From Deltaproteobacteria bacterium (GTDB lineage Bacteria > Myxococcota_A > Polyangia > Polyangiales > JADJMO01): 64,000 nucleotides of DNA. Within the stretch, counting starts at the first letter, position 1. Each line of letters opens with the position of its first letter. Below the pieces are notes generated by a model that worked only from the letters and a program-made list of their open reading frames with translations, ran no database searches and had not been told where the DNA came from. Both the position numbers and the translations under genes were made by a program. This document shows positions 7,986 to 15,699 of the stretch, piece by piece. The DNA lies in the NCBI GenBank assembly GCA_025363655.1, contig JANYDK010000017.1, positions 1 to 64,000 on the forward strand, read 5' to 3'.

Positions 7986-9857
7986 ATGCCTCCCGAGTCC
8001 GAGGAAGAGGAGACGACGCCCGAAGTCGAAGGCGAAGCTCCGCCTGCGCCCGCGAGTGGCAAGAAGCCGCCGGTGGTGGAAGAAGACGAGCCACCGCCCC
8101 CCGACGCGGCGACCGACATCGAGATTTCACGGCGAGCGCCTTGGTACGACGCCGGCGGCGGGATGATGACGCTCGCGTTCTGGGCGGCGAACGCGCTCCT
8201 CGTCGGCTCGCTGTTTCGTACCAAGCTGCTTCCCTTCGTCGACTATCCGCAGCACCTCGCGCTCGCGAGCATTCTCCGACGCATGCTCTCGTCGGGTGCG
8301 CCCGAGCGGCTGCTCTTCGAAACCAATCTCCTCAGCTACAACTCGCTCTTCCACATCGTCGTCGCCGCGCTCAACCTGGTCTTTCCGATTCACGTCGCCG
8401 GCAAGCTCGGCATCGCGCTCTACGTCTTTCTCACGGCCACCGCGGTGCTCACGCTGCTTCGCGCCACTGGTCGTCCGCGTGCGCGCGCCTTCCTCGTTTT
8501 GCCGGTGGTCTTCGGCTATTCCATCGCGTGGGGCTTCGTCAATTTCGGGATGGGCGTCTCGCTCCAGCTCCTCGTCTTGGCGCGCGTGCTCGAGCGTTCC
8601 GTGAATCCGCCCGACGCGCGCTCGCCCAAGTGGTGGCGCCGCCCGCTCGGCTACGACGCAGTCACCGGCGGGCTCGCGGTGCTCGGCGCCTATACCCACC
8701 TCTTGGGCACGGCGCTCCTTTACATGTTGATGTTGGTGGTGATCGTGGTGCGCGTGCAGACCGAGCAGGCGCCGCTCGGGCTTCGCATCGGCCGCGCGGT
8801 GCGCAATGGTTTGCCGCTCTTGCCGGCGATTGCCTATTGCTTCTGGGTCTATCGCCGCCAAGAAGCCGGATTCCGCAATTACGAATATGCCACCTACGAG
8901 GGCAACGACGTCTTCGCGATGACGAAAATCAAGGAGTTCGTCGGCTATTCGACGGGCCTTCGGCTCGACGAGCTCGACGGCAAGATCCTCGGCGTCGGAC
9001 TCGGTCTGCTCCTCATCTCGGCGCTCTTGCGCGACACCGACGATCGCGCGCCGCCGGCGGCGGGTTGGCTCGCGGTCGCGTCGCTCGTCGCCTATCTGGT
9101 GATTCCGCACGTCTTCTGGGCGACCAACTTCGTCTTCGAGCGCATCTCGTTTCTCATCGTCGTCACCGCGCTCGTCTGGGCGCCGCGGGCGATGCCGCGT
9201 TTCGAGCCGCCGCTGCGCTTGATGTTCCTCTCGGTCGGCGTCGCCTCGGCCGCGTGTTTCTGGAATGCGATGGGCACCATCGCCACCGAGACGGCCGATC
9301 TGGAGGCGATCCTCGACGGCGCACCGAAGGGACGTCGCGTCACCGGTCTCGTCTGGGATCCGCGGCTCGCGAGCACCAAGCAGTGGTCGGTGCTGCACAT
9401 GCCGGCCTACTACGTCGCGCAGAACGGCGGCGAGGTGGCCTTCAGCTTCACCCGCACGATGAGCCTCCCGGTCCACTACCGGAAGGAGACGATGCCGCCC
9501 GACACGCCTCCCAACTTCGAGTGGAATCCGCACGACTACCAGCCGAGCGCCCCTTACGCGAAGTACTTCGACCTGGTGCTCCTCAAGACCACCCACGACG
9601 ACGACGTCGATCCGAGGCCGTCGGTGTGGGGCCTGCACGCCGGGGAAGTCGACTTGGTCGCGCACAAAGGTCGCTGGTGGATCTTCGAAACCAAGCGGGT
9701 CAGCGAGGACGCGTTGAGCGATCCGTTCAAAGGGTTCGACATCCCGGAGTTGCCCGAATCGCCTGAATTTCCCGATCCATCGGCGAGTGACGTCGACGAC
9801 CCCTTCGCCGCGCCGCCCGTGGCCACGGGTGCGACGACCGCCGACCCGCGTCGCTGA
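7986..9857 (+). CDS. Large polytopic membrane protein, GT-C glycosyltransferase-like
   Basis: 623 residues. A Glu/Pro-rich cytoplasmic N-terminus (~1-50) is followed by about ten hydrophobic helices (~55-425) and a soluble C-terminal domain (~430-600) ending in an acidic Pro-rich tail. The loop after helix 1, FVDYPQHLALASI, places an Asp and His in the first extracytoplasmic loop. That is where GT-C glycosyltransferases keep their catalytic acid, but I see no conclusive family signature. It could be a lipid-linked sugar transferase or an uncharacterised membrane protein. The ATG at 7986 follows TAGACA by 7 nt. It sits 60 bp after hppD. Confidence 0.55.
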   Translation: MPPESEEEETTPEVEGEAPPAPASGKKPPVVEEDEPPPPDAATDIEISRRAPWYDAGGGMMTLAFWAANALLVGSLFRTKLLPFVDYPQHLALASILRRMLSSGAPERLLFETNLLSYNSLFHIVVAALNLVFPIHVAGKLGIALYVFLTATAVLTLLRATGRPRARAFLVLPVVFGYSIAWGFVNFGMGVSLQLLVLARVLERSVNPPDARSPKWWRRPLGYDAVTGGLAVLGAYTHLLGTALLYMLMLVVIVVRVQTEQAPLGLRIGRAVRNGLPLLPAIAYCFWVYRRQEAGFRNYEYATYEGNDVFAMTKIKEFVGYSTGLRLDELDGKILGVGLGLLLISALLRDTDDRAPPAAGWLAVASLVAYLVIPHVFWATNFVFERISFLIVVTALVWAPRAMPRFEPPLRLMFLSVGVASAACFWNAMGTIATETADLEAILDGAPKGRRVTGLVWDPRLASTKQWSVLHMPAYYVAQNGGEVAFSFTRTMSLPVHYRKETMPPDTPPNFEWNPHDYQPSAPYAKYFDLVLLKTTHDDDVDPRPSVWGLHAGEVDLVAHKGRWWIFETKRVSEDALSDPFKGFDIPELPESPEFPDPSASDVDDPFAAPPVATGATTADPRR

Positions 9858-9934
9858 TCAAACGGGCAACGGCATGATCCTCGTCATGGGTCTGACGGGG
9901 CAGAGGCCGCGGCGCGCGCTAGCGTGAGTGCCCC

Positions 9935-10294
9935 ATGCTCCGACACCGCTTTGGCGTACCGCTGGCTCTCCTTTTCGGGCTGATCGGCGGCTGCGCTGGA
10001 GACCTTTCTCCGTCGGCGAACACCGCCGATGTCGCCGATGCCACCGACGTGGCTGATGTCAGCGACGTGGCCGACGCCGCCGATGCTGCCCTTCACGACA
10101 CGGCGGATACGTCGCCTATCGACGCGCCTGATCCGCGCTGCCCTTCGACGCCGCCCACGGTCATGTCGACGTGCGAAGCGAGGAATCTCGAGTGCACCTA
10201 CGTCGACGCCTGTGGGAAGTCCTTCACGAGCGCCTGTCTCAGCGGTGGCGCGACGCTCTCATGGGTCGACGTGGTTCCTCGCTGCACGAAGTGA
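9935..10294 (+). CDS. Small lipoprotein with Ala/Asp/Val repeat stalk and Cys-rich C-terminus
   Basis: 119 residues. The signal ends in the lipobox LIGGC. Residues ~29-60 are an imperfect Asp-Val-Ala-Asp-Ala repeat, and residues ~70-119 hold six cysteines likely to form disulfides. The C-terminal stretch CTYVDACGK...SACLSGG resembles short domains common in myxobacterial lipoproteins. TAGCGT lies 9 nt before the ATG, with no Shine-Dalgarno. Function unknown. Confidence 0.65.
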   Translation: MLRHRFGVPLALLFGLIGGCAGDLSPSANTADVADATDVADVSDVADAADAALHDTADTSPIDAPDPRCPSTPPTVMSTCEARNLECTYVDACGKSFTSACLSGGATLSWVDVVPRCTK

Positions 10295-10327
10295 CCCCAC
10301 CGTCGTCGACCGAAGCGCACGTCGCCC

Positions 10328-11506
10328 TCAAGGCTCCGTGAACGGCGGATCGACGTAGTCGACGCGTTCGCCGCGGAACGTGCGCAGCGTCGTCACGCCA
10401 TTCCCACGCGCCTCGACGTAGTCGGGAAGCAGGGGCACCTTGCCCTTACCCCCCGGCGTGTCCACGATCAGCTTCGGCAACGCGATCCCCGTGAGCCGTC
10501 CTTGCAGCCGCTCCATGATCGCGATCCCCGCCTCGAGCGGCGTCCGCAGGTGCCCCGTTCCGCGCACCGGATCGGCTTGCAGCAAGTAGTACGGCCGCAC
10601 CCGTCGTCGCACGAGGCCGCGGAAGAGCGTCTCGAGGGTATCGGCGTCGTCGTTGATGCCACGCAGGAGCACGCTCTGGTTCATCACCGGAAACCCCGCG
10701 TCGACGAGCCGCCGCAAGGCCACGTCACTCGCCCGCGAGAGCTCCTTCGCGTGGTTGAAGTGCGTCATGATCCAAATCGGGTGGAGCTTGCGCAGCGCGC
10801 GTACCAGCTCGGGCGTCACTCGCTGCGGCATCGTCACCGGACAACGCGTCGCCAGGCGAATGGTCTCCACGCTCGGCACCGCACGCACTGCGCGGAGCAG
10901 CGCGACCAAGCGATCGGTCGCCATCACCAACGGATCGCCGCCGGAGACGATCACGTCGCGAACCTCGGGGTGCGCGCGCAAATAGGAGAGTGCCACCGCC
11001 AGCCGCTCGTTCGGCATCGCGCCGCCACCGTCACCGACCATCCGTGAGCGCGTGCAGAATCGGCAGTAGACCCCGCAGCGATCGGTCGCGAGAAGCAGCG
11101 CGCGATCGGGATAGCGCTGCACCAGCCCCGGCGCGACTTCGTGCTCCTCCTCACCGAGCGGATCACGCAGGTCGCCGTGCACCTCGATCGCCTCACGCGC
11201 CGAGGGCACGCACTGACGGCGCACCGGGCAGGTCGGATCGTGGCGATCGCAGAGCGAGAGATAGTGCGGCGTGATCGAGAGCGGGAACCCTTCGTCGATC
11301 GCCCGCCGAGCCCCCGCGCGCTCGTCGTCGCTCAAGACCAACGCCTTCTCGAGCGCCTCGAGCGAGGTGACCGCGTGCCGCATCTGCCATCGCCAGTCGG
11401 CACGTGTCGATCTCGTCGATCTCGTCGAGCCGACGTGCGACTGCCCCGAAGCCGGGACCTTCGCGGCGCCTTCCTCAGACGCGGCGAGCACGGGGAGCAT
11501 GGCCAT
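10328..11506 (-). CDS. KamA-family radical SAM aminomutase (lysine 2,3-aminomutase-like)
   Basis: About 392 residues. The radical SAM cluster motif CGVYCRFC supplies Cys144, Cys148 and Cys151 in this numbering. SGGDPL binds SAM, and both aspartates that read the lysine side chain in characterised lysine 2,3-aminomutase are kept (LLRGIND and LIVDTPGG). Known members interconvert alpha- and beta-lysine, for osmolyte or antibiotic synthesis or EF-P modification (EpmB); which role applies cannot be decided, as no EF-P or EpmA gene is adjacent. The frame is open to a GTG at 11563. ATG 11506 has GGGG-rich upstream sequence and retains the conserved DWRWQ, so it is preferred. The gene is divergent from rpmI. 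Confidence 0.85.
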   Translation of the reverse strand: MAMLPVLAASEEGAAKVPASGQSHVGSTRSTRSTRADWRWQMRHAVTSLEALEKALVLSDDERAGARRAIDEGFPLSITPHYLSLCDRHDPTCPVRRQCVPSAREAIEVHGDLRDPLGEEEHEVAPGLVQRYPDRALLLATDRCGVYCRFCTRSRMVGDGGGAMPNERLAVALSYLRAHPEVRDVIVSGGDPLVMATDRLVALLRAVRAVPSVETIRLATRCPVTMPQRVTPELVRALRKLHPIWIMTHFNHAKELSRASDVALRRLVDAGFPVMNQSVLLRGINDDADTLETLFRGLVRRRVRPYYLLQADPVRGTGHLRTPLEAGIAIMERLQGRLTGIALPKLIVDTPGGKGKVPLLPDYVEARGNGVTTLRTFRGERVDYVDPPFTEP

Positions 11507-11614
11507 GACGACCGCCCCATCCCACGCACGGCGTCCCGAGGCAAACCAGACCGATCGCCACACGCTTGCCGGCCGGGGAAATTGGCTTCATTTCTTCGTT
11601 TCTGGAGCGCGCTC

Positions 11615-11642
11615 TTGACGGAACCGCGTTCCCGACTAGAGT
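11615..11642 (+). promoter_or_regulatory. Promoter of rpmI-rplT
   Basis: TTGACG (11615-11620), a 16-bp spacer and TAGAGT (11637-11642) lie about 97 bp upstream of the rpmI start. This leaves a leader of roughly 90 nt, long enough for the L20 autoregulatory control known in other bacteria. Confidence 0.6.
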
Positions 11643-11738
11643 GCCGTCCCCCGCATCGAGCCTGGGTGGCAACCGCGCCGCACTCTCCTTTCAGAGAGCG
11701 TGGCGGACCCAGCCGAGCGGTTCGCAAAGGAACTCTCC

Positions 11739-11936
11739 ATGCCCAAGATGAAGACCAACCGCGCCGCCGCCAAGCGCTTCAAGGTGAGCGGCAAAGGCCG
11801 CGTCCGGCGCCCGAAAGGCGGCGGCAACCACGGCATGCAGGAGAAGTCGCGCAAGCGCCTTCGCCGCCTCCGCAAGAACGACATGGTCGACAAGTCGTTC
11901 CAGAAACGCATCAAATTGATGCTGCCTTACGGCTGA
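11739..11936 (+). CDS. rpmI: 50S ribosomal protein L35
   Basis: 65 residues, the normal size for L35, with the conserved start PKMKTNRAAAKRFKVSGKG and a Lys/Arg-rich body. It binds 23S rRNA in the large subunit. The ATG at 11739 is set by homology and by an AAAGGAA ribosome-binding site about 7 nt upstream; a GTG at 11700 would add 13 residues absent from the family. It is the first gene of a two-gene operon with rplT (12-bp gap). infC, usually just upstream, is not here. Confidence 0.98.
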   Translation: MPKMKTNRAAAKRFKVSGKGRVRRPKGGGNHGMQEKSRKRLRRLRKNDMVDKSFQKRIKLMLPYG

Positions 11937-11937
11937 T

Positions 11938-11944
11938 AGGAGGT
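11938..11944 (+). promoter_or_regulatory. Shine-Dalgarno of rplT
   Basis: A perfect AGGAGGT ends 4 nt before the rplT ATG at 11949. It is the strongest ribosome-binding site in the window and shows that the anti-SD is canonical here, making the absence of SD elsewhere meaningful. Confidence 0.9.
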
Positions 11945-11948
11945 CGCG

Positions 11949-12299
11949 ATGCCCAGAGTCAAACGAGGTTTCAAGGCCCGCCGTCGTCGTAACCGCATCA
12001 TGCGTCACGCGAGCGGCTTCCACAGCGCGCGCGGACGTCAGTTCGCCTCGGCCATCGAGGCCGTGCACAACGCGTGGCAGTACAGCTATGCCCACCGCCG
12101 TCTCCGGAAGCGCGACTTCCGCCGTCTCTGGATCGCCCGCATCAACGCTGCGGCGCGTCTCCTCGGCAGCACCTACTCCCGCCTCGTCCACGGCCTGAAG
12201 AAGGCCAACGTCGGCATCGACCGCAAAATCCTCGCCGACCTCGCCGTGGTCCACCCCGACACCTTCAAGGCTGTCGTCAAGACCGCCGGCATCGGCTGA
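11949..12299 (+). CDS. rplT: 50S ribosomal protein L20
   Basis: 116 residues, the standard length. The signature MPRVKRG at the start and the helical body ([40 protein letters not shown]) are those of L20, which is essential early in 50S assembly and in many bacteria represses its own rpmI-rplT mRNA. It is co-transcribed with rpmI and followed 20 bp downstream by a convincing intrinsic terminator, so the operon ends here. pheS/pheT, common downstream partners, are absent. Confidence 0.98.
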   Translation: MPRVKRGFKARRRRNRIMRHASGFHSARGRQFASAIEAVHNAWQYSYAHRRLRKRDFRRLWIARINAAARLLGSTYSRLVHGLKKANVGIDRKILADLAVVHPDTFKAVVKTAGIG

Positions 12300-12319
12300 G
12301 TTTTCCAGCAGTCTCGCAG

Positions 12320-12358
12320 CGGGCCGAACCCACCAGGGTCTCGGCCCGTTTCGTTTTT
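12320..12358 (+). terminator. Intrinsic terminator of rpmI-rplT
   Basis: An 8-bp GC-rich stem pairs CGGGCCGA (12320-12327) with TCGGCCCG (12341-12348). The top extends by four more pairs (ACCC/GGGT) with one bulge and an ACCA loop. TTTCGTTTTTG follows immediately. It is the clearest rho-independent terminator in the window. Confidence 0.9.
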
Positions 12359-12364
12359 GTTCGC

Positions 12365-12410
12365 CACCCGCACCCGCGCCGCACCCGCGCCCGCACCCGC
12401 GCCCGCGCCC
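12365..12410. repeat. CCCGCA/CCCGCG simple repeat
   Basis: About 46 bp of imperfect hexanucleotide repeat (ACCCGC/GCCCGC) lies between the terminator and the promoter of the CcmE-like gene. It may be slippage-prone or a transcription-insulating GC block; no function is shown. Confidence 0.8.
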
Positions 12411-12447
12411 GATGCCGGCGGGCACACCAAGTGCTAACCTGCCCCCC

Positions 12448-13194
12448 ATGTCCCTGCCCTCCGATCCGCCGAACGGCGCCCGCGGCGAAGAAGACCCGCT
12501 GGAAACGCCGGAAAGCGACGACGAAGCGCCTGTCGCCCTTCCTCGCGTCGAAGCCAAAGCGAGCGGTCCGCGCAAGCTCCACAGCCTCCCCGGTTCGCTT
12601 TTGGGCGCATTTCTCGCGCTCGCCGGTTGGGCCTATCTCGGAGTGGGTAGCTTTGCCGGCAGGTTGGGCATCGCGTTGGTGGGTTTTGCCCTCGGTCAGC
12701 TCGCGGTCTACCTGGTCACGGGCGGCGAGGAACAGAAGCAGCGCAAGCTCCTCCTCCCCGTCGGGCTCATCGCTGGCACCGGCACCCTCGTGGCCGTCGT
12801 CCTCAGCTTTGCCAGCAGCACCATCTACTCGATCGGCGTCGACGAGCTCGTCGGCAACAAGGGCAAGTGGACGGGCCGCACCGTCCGCGTCGACGGCACG
12901 CTCGTGCGCGGCACCCTGAAATTCCGCGAGAAACCTTGCGAATATCAGTTCGACGCGACCAAGGGCGGACAGACCCTCCACGTCCGCTATCCCGCTTGCA
13001 TCAAGCCCGACACGCTTCGTGACGACATGCCCGATGTCGGCGTCACCGCCGAAGGAAAGCTCGAAGCCGGCGGCGAGTTCCTCGCGACCAACGTCCTCGC
13101 CAAGTGCCCGTCGAAGTACGAGATGAAGGACAAGGCCAAGCAGCAGCCGGGGGCCAACGCGATGCCTGGAGGCCCGCCCGCGCAGCTTCCCTGA
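12448..13194 (+). CDS. CcmE-like haem chaperone of the CxxxY type with extra N-terminal membrane helices
   Basis: 248 residues. Residues ~136-228 match the CcmE OB-fold: TVRVDGTLVRGTLKF, then VGVTAEGKL, GEFLATNVLAK and CPSKYEM. In classical CcmE the last motif is LAKHDENY, whose His binds haem covalently. Here it is Cys220-x-x-x-Tyr224, the CxxxY variant described for archaeal and Desulfovibrio-type Ccm systems. Residues ~101-127 form the expected membrane anchor, but two further helices (~50-90) precede it, after a charged Pro/Glu N-terminus; classical CcmE has one anchor. Two extra Cys (164, 184) are present. No other ccm gene is adjacent. ATG 12448 follows TAACCT by 7 nt; an ATG at 12412 is less likely. 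Confidence 0.75.
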   Translation: MSLPSDPPNGARGEEDPLETPESDDEAPVALPRVEAKASGPRKLHSLPGSLLGAFLALAGWAYLGVGSFAGRLGIALVGFALGQLAVYLVTGGEEQKQRKLLLPVGLIAGTGTLVAVVLSFASSTIYSIGVDELVGNKGKWTGRTVRVDGTLVRGTLKFREKPCEYQFDATKGGQTLHVRYPACIKPDTLRDDMPDVGVTAEGKLEAGGEFLATNVLAKCPSKYEMKDKAKQQPGANAMPGGPPAQLP

Positions 13195-13237
13195 TCACGG
13201 GCACGTCACGCGGAAACGCAACGTCGCGTCCCGAAGC

Positions 13238-13266
13238 TTGTCGTTATTCGACCAAACACCTAGTCT
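13238..13266 (+). promoter_or_regulatory. Promoter of zinc-ribbon membrane protein gene, near-leaderless
   Basis: TTGTCG (13238-13243), a 17-bp spacer and TAGTCT (13261-13266). The ATG at 13277 is 10 nt after the -10 element, leaving at most a few nucleotides of leader and no room for a Shine-Dalgarno. Confidence 0.6.
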
Positions 13267-13276
13267 GGCGCTTCGC

Positions 13277-13801
13277 ATGGCCGCCGCACCGATCAATTGC
13301 CCTTCCTGTGGCTTCAAGAACGCCCACGGCACCAAGCGGTGCGTCTCGTGCGGCTCGCGCATCGCCGAAATCAAGGTCGAGCGCACCAAGGCCGAGCTCC
13401 TCGAGCGGCGCTACCAGCAAGACGCCTTCTCGGTGACCTGGCTCTTCATCGCCCTCGTCGTCCAGGCGGTGCTCACGGGCGCCATCATCATGGGCCTCCC
13501 CCAAGTCGTCGGCGCACTCGATTTCGAGGGCTCGCACGGCATGATCACCTCGATCGCCATCTGGTTCATCGGCGGTCTGCTCGTGGGGCTCATCTCGCCA
13601 GGGCGCACCTTCCTCGAGCCGGTCATCGCCAGCTTCGTCGTCGCCATCCCGACGGTGCTCTTCCTCTACAAGACGGAAACCGTCTTCACGCTCCCGCCCA
13701 TCCTCTACATCGTCCTCGGCGCCATCGGCGTCATGTTCGCGCTCATCGGTAGCTACCTCGGCGAGCGCATCCAGCTCGGCCCCGCGCCGAAGACCGAATA
13801 A
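13277..13801 (+). CDS. Membrane protein with N-terminal zinc ribbon
   Basis: 174 residues. Residues 8-29 form a CPSCGF...CVSCGS zinc ribbon, likely cytoplasmic. A charged helix (~33-50) and four hydrophobic segments (~55-75, 90-110, 117-135, 142-162) follow. This zinc-ribbon plus four-helix layout is common among uncharacterised myxobacterial proteins; no enzyme motif is visible. It lies 82 bp after the CcmE-like gene with its own promoter and 24 bp before the next gene, with which it is probably co-transcribed. Confidence 0.65.
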   Translation: MAAAPINCPSCGFKNAHGTKRCVSCGSRIAEIKVERTKAELLERRYQQDAFSVTWLFIALVVQAVLTGAIIMGLPQVVGALDFEGSHGMITSIAIWFIGGLLVGLISPGRTFLEPVIASFVVAIPTVLFLYKTETVFTLPPILYIVLGAIGVMFALIGSYLGERIQLGPAPKTE

Positions 13802-13825
13802 ACCCGCTCCCGATCGCGAGACGAG

Positions 13826-14434
13826 ATGGCGAGACGAGAACGCGGCGACGGGGAGGAGGGCGACGACCGTCGTCGCAGTCGTCTCGAGAGCGTCATCCCC
13901 GACCTCATCAAGAAGGCCGTGCAAGGCGGCTACGATCGCGCGACCGGCGCGGCCGAGACGCTCAACAGCTTCATCGGCGAATCGAAGCTCCCGAAGGAGA
14001 TCGTCAACGCGATCTTCGGGCAAATCGACGAGACGAAGAACGGCCTCTTCCGCGTCGTCGCCAAGGAAGTGCGTGGTTTCCTCGAGGCCGTCGACTTCCA
14101 GCGCGAGCTGCAGAAGCTGCTGACGACGGTGTCCTTCGAGATCAAGACCGAGATCCGCTTCATCCCGAACGACAGCATGCCCGAGAAGCTCGGTCGGCCG
14201 CAGGTGAAGGCGAACATGAAGGTGAAGCGTCAGCGCGATCGCGAGAAGCCGAAGACGCCGCGCGAAGAACGCGAAGAGCGTGAGCGCGAAGAGCGCGAAG
14301 CCGACGAGCGTGAAGACGCTGCCAAGGCCGACGCCTCACCCGAAGTGCCGCCGCCGCCGCTCGAAGACGACGACTCCTCCTCGAAGGACGCGGTCGCCTC
14401 GAAGGCCGAGCCCGACGACGAAGATTTCCCCTGA
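13826..14434 (+). CDS. Conserved hypothetical cytoplasmic protein with charged C-terminal tail
   Basis: 202 residues. A basic/acidic N-terminus is followed by a predicted helical core (~20-130, e.g. LIKKAVQGGYDRATGAAETL) and a long low-complexity tail of Arg/Glu repeats, Pro and Asp/Ser. The core loosely recalls phasin- or poly(hydroxyalkanoate)-granule-like helical proteins, but I cannot assign it. It probably forms an operon with the zinc-ribbon protein gene 24 bp upstream and converges on the next gene (11 bp between stops). Confidence 0.55.
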   Translation: MARRERGDGEEGDDRRRSRLESVIPDLIKKAVQGGYDRATGAAETLNSFIGESKLPKEIVNAIFGQIDETKNGLFRVVAKEVRGFLEAVDFQRELQKLLTTVSFEIKTEIRFIPNDSMPEKLGRPQVKANMKVKRQRDREKPKTPREEREEREREEREADEREDAAKADASPEVPPPPLEDDDSSSKDAVASKAEPDDEDFP

Positions 14435-14445
14435 TTTCCGGGAAA

Positions 14446-14961
14446 CTAGAGAACTTGCAGCGCCACGACGAGGTTGCCCGTCTGGTACGGCAATGAGATC
14501 GGCAGGTGGCGCGCGCCCTTGCTGGCGGCGTATTTCGCCGACAGGAGCTGTGAGCCCGCCTTGTTCTTGATGACCAGTTGCAGCTTGGGAACCTGCGTGC
14601 CGTTCGCGTCGGCGACGGTGAGGTAGGTCATCTCCAACGTCGAGCCATCGGGCAGCGACTCGGTCGTCGCCGTGCTCAAGGCCAGCGCGAAGGGCTTGGT
14701 CGCTCCCTGCTGCACGTACGTGTCGTAGCTATTCCACGGGGACTTGCCGAGCTCCGGCCAGCCCGCGGGGACGTTCGGCTTCCCGGAAGTGGTGCCTGCG
14801 AAGAGGGAGAGCTGCACGCTCAGCGTCGGCGTCGGTGTCGGCGCGGCATTCGAGCCCACCGACGTCGCCGTCAAGGTCAGCGCCGCCGCACTCATGCAGA
14901 GCCAGCGCAGCGCCGAACGCCGCGTCGTCTCTACTTTTTCCGTCGTTTTCACCGCGCCCAT
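14446..14961 (-). CDS. Exported hypothetical protein (twin-arginine-like signal)
   Basis: 171 residues. The N-terminus has TTRRSALRWL followed by a hydrophobic stretch and SNAAP, consistent with a Tat- or Sec-type signal cleaved near residue 40. The mature part starts with a Thr/Pro repeat and is a beta-rich domain of about 115 residues without recognised motifs. TAGGGA lies 9 nt before the ATG with no Shine-Dalgarno. Function unknown. Confidence 0.55.
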   Translation of the reverse strand: MGAVKTTEKVETTRRSALRWLCMSAAALTLTATSVGSNAAPTPTPTLSVQLSLFAGTTSGKPNVPAGWPELGKSPWNSYDTYVQQGATKPFALALSTATTESLPDGSTLEMTYLTVADANGTQVPKLQLVIKNKAGSQLLSAKYAASKGARHLPISLPYQTGNLVVALQVL

Positions 14962-15051
14962 GTGACCCGCTCCCTAAGCTCCCGTGATGTCCAAGTTGGC
15001 AGCGCGAACGCCACCGTCACCCTTCGAAGGTTGCGCCGGATGGCGCGACGT

Positions 15052-15699
15052 TCACTTTTTCGTGCTCGAAGTCGGCGTGATCCAGACGACCGGTGCCGTC
15101 TCGCCCGCCGAGCTGGTCGTGTAGATGACCGAGGCGCCTTCGCCGATTTCGAGATCTTCGACTTCGGCGACGCTGGCCGGTACACCCAGCGGCACAGCCT
15201 TCGGCGCCGGCGGCTTGGTGGTCTCGGGCGCCGGCAGGTTGGTCTTGGCGGCGACCGTCTCGGCAGGGACCGACGGCGTGTTGATGGCCTGCGTGCCCGT
15301 CGAGTCTTGCGAGCGCACATAGAAGAGGAGCCCAGCCGCCGCTGCAGCGACGCTGCCGAAGACGACCCAGATGACCGTGTTCTTCTGGCGGCGGGTCTGG
15401 ACCGACGAGAGTGGAATCGCCGAGGGAGGGAGCGCCGACTGACGCTCACGCTCGATGCGGTTCATCACCAAGTCGGCGATGCCGTCGACGTTGGCCGCCG
15501 AATAGAGACGATCTGCGTCGTCGTGGACGAAGTCGAAGGTGGCCTCGAGGCCGCGCAACACGCCTGCATACGCCGTGTCGCTCGCGAGCTTCGCTTCGAC
15601 TTCGGCGACGCGCTCCGGCTCCAGCTCACCATCGAGGTAAGCCATGAGGTCGAGCTCGGCCGCGGTGGGTTCTCTCTCGCGATCGTTCGCGGCGCTCAT
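15052..15699 (-). CDS. Anti-sigma factor-like single-pass membrane protein
   Basis: 215 residues. The start overlaps the stop of the ECF sigma gene by 4 bp (ATGA), the usual sigma/anti-sigma arrangement. The N-terminus has the short helix typical of anti-sigma domains (LMAYLDGELEPERVAEVE), but the zinc-coordinating His-x3-Cys-x2-Cys is absent. One transmembrane helix lies at ~108-128, followed by a ~85-residue Pro/Ala-rich external part. It would hold the sigma factor at the inner membrane. Assignment rests on context plus the N-terminal pattern. Confidence 0.7.
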   Translation of the reverse strand: MSAANDREREPTAAELDLMAYLDGELEPERVAEVEAKLASDTAYAGVLRGLEATFDFVHDDADRLYSAANVDGIADLVMNRIERERQSALPPSAIPLSSVQTRRQKNTVIWVVFGSVAAAAAGLLFYVRSQDSTGTQAINTPSVPAETVAAKTNLPAPETTKPPAPKAVPLGVPASVAEVEDLEIGEGASVIYTTSSAGETAPVVWITPTSSTKK

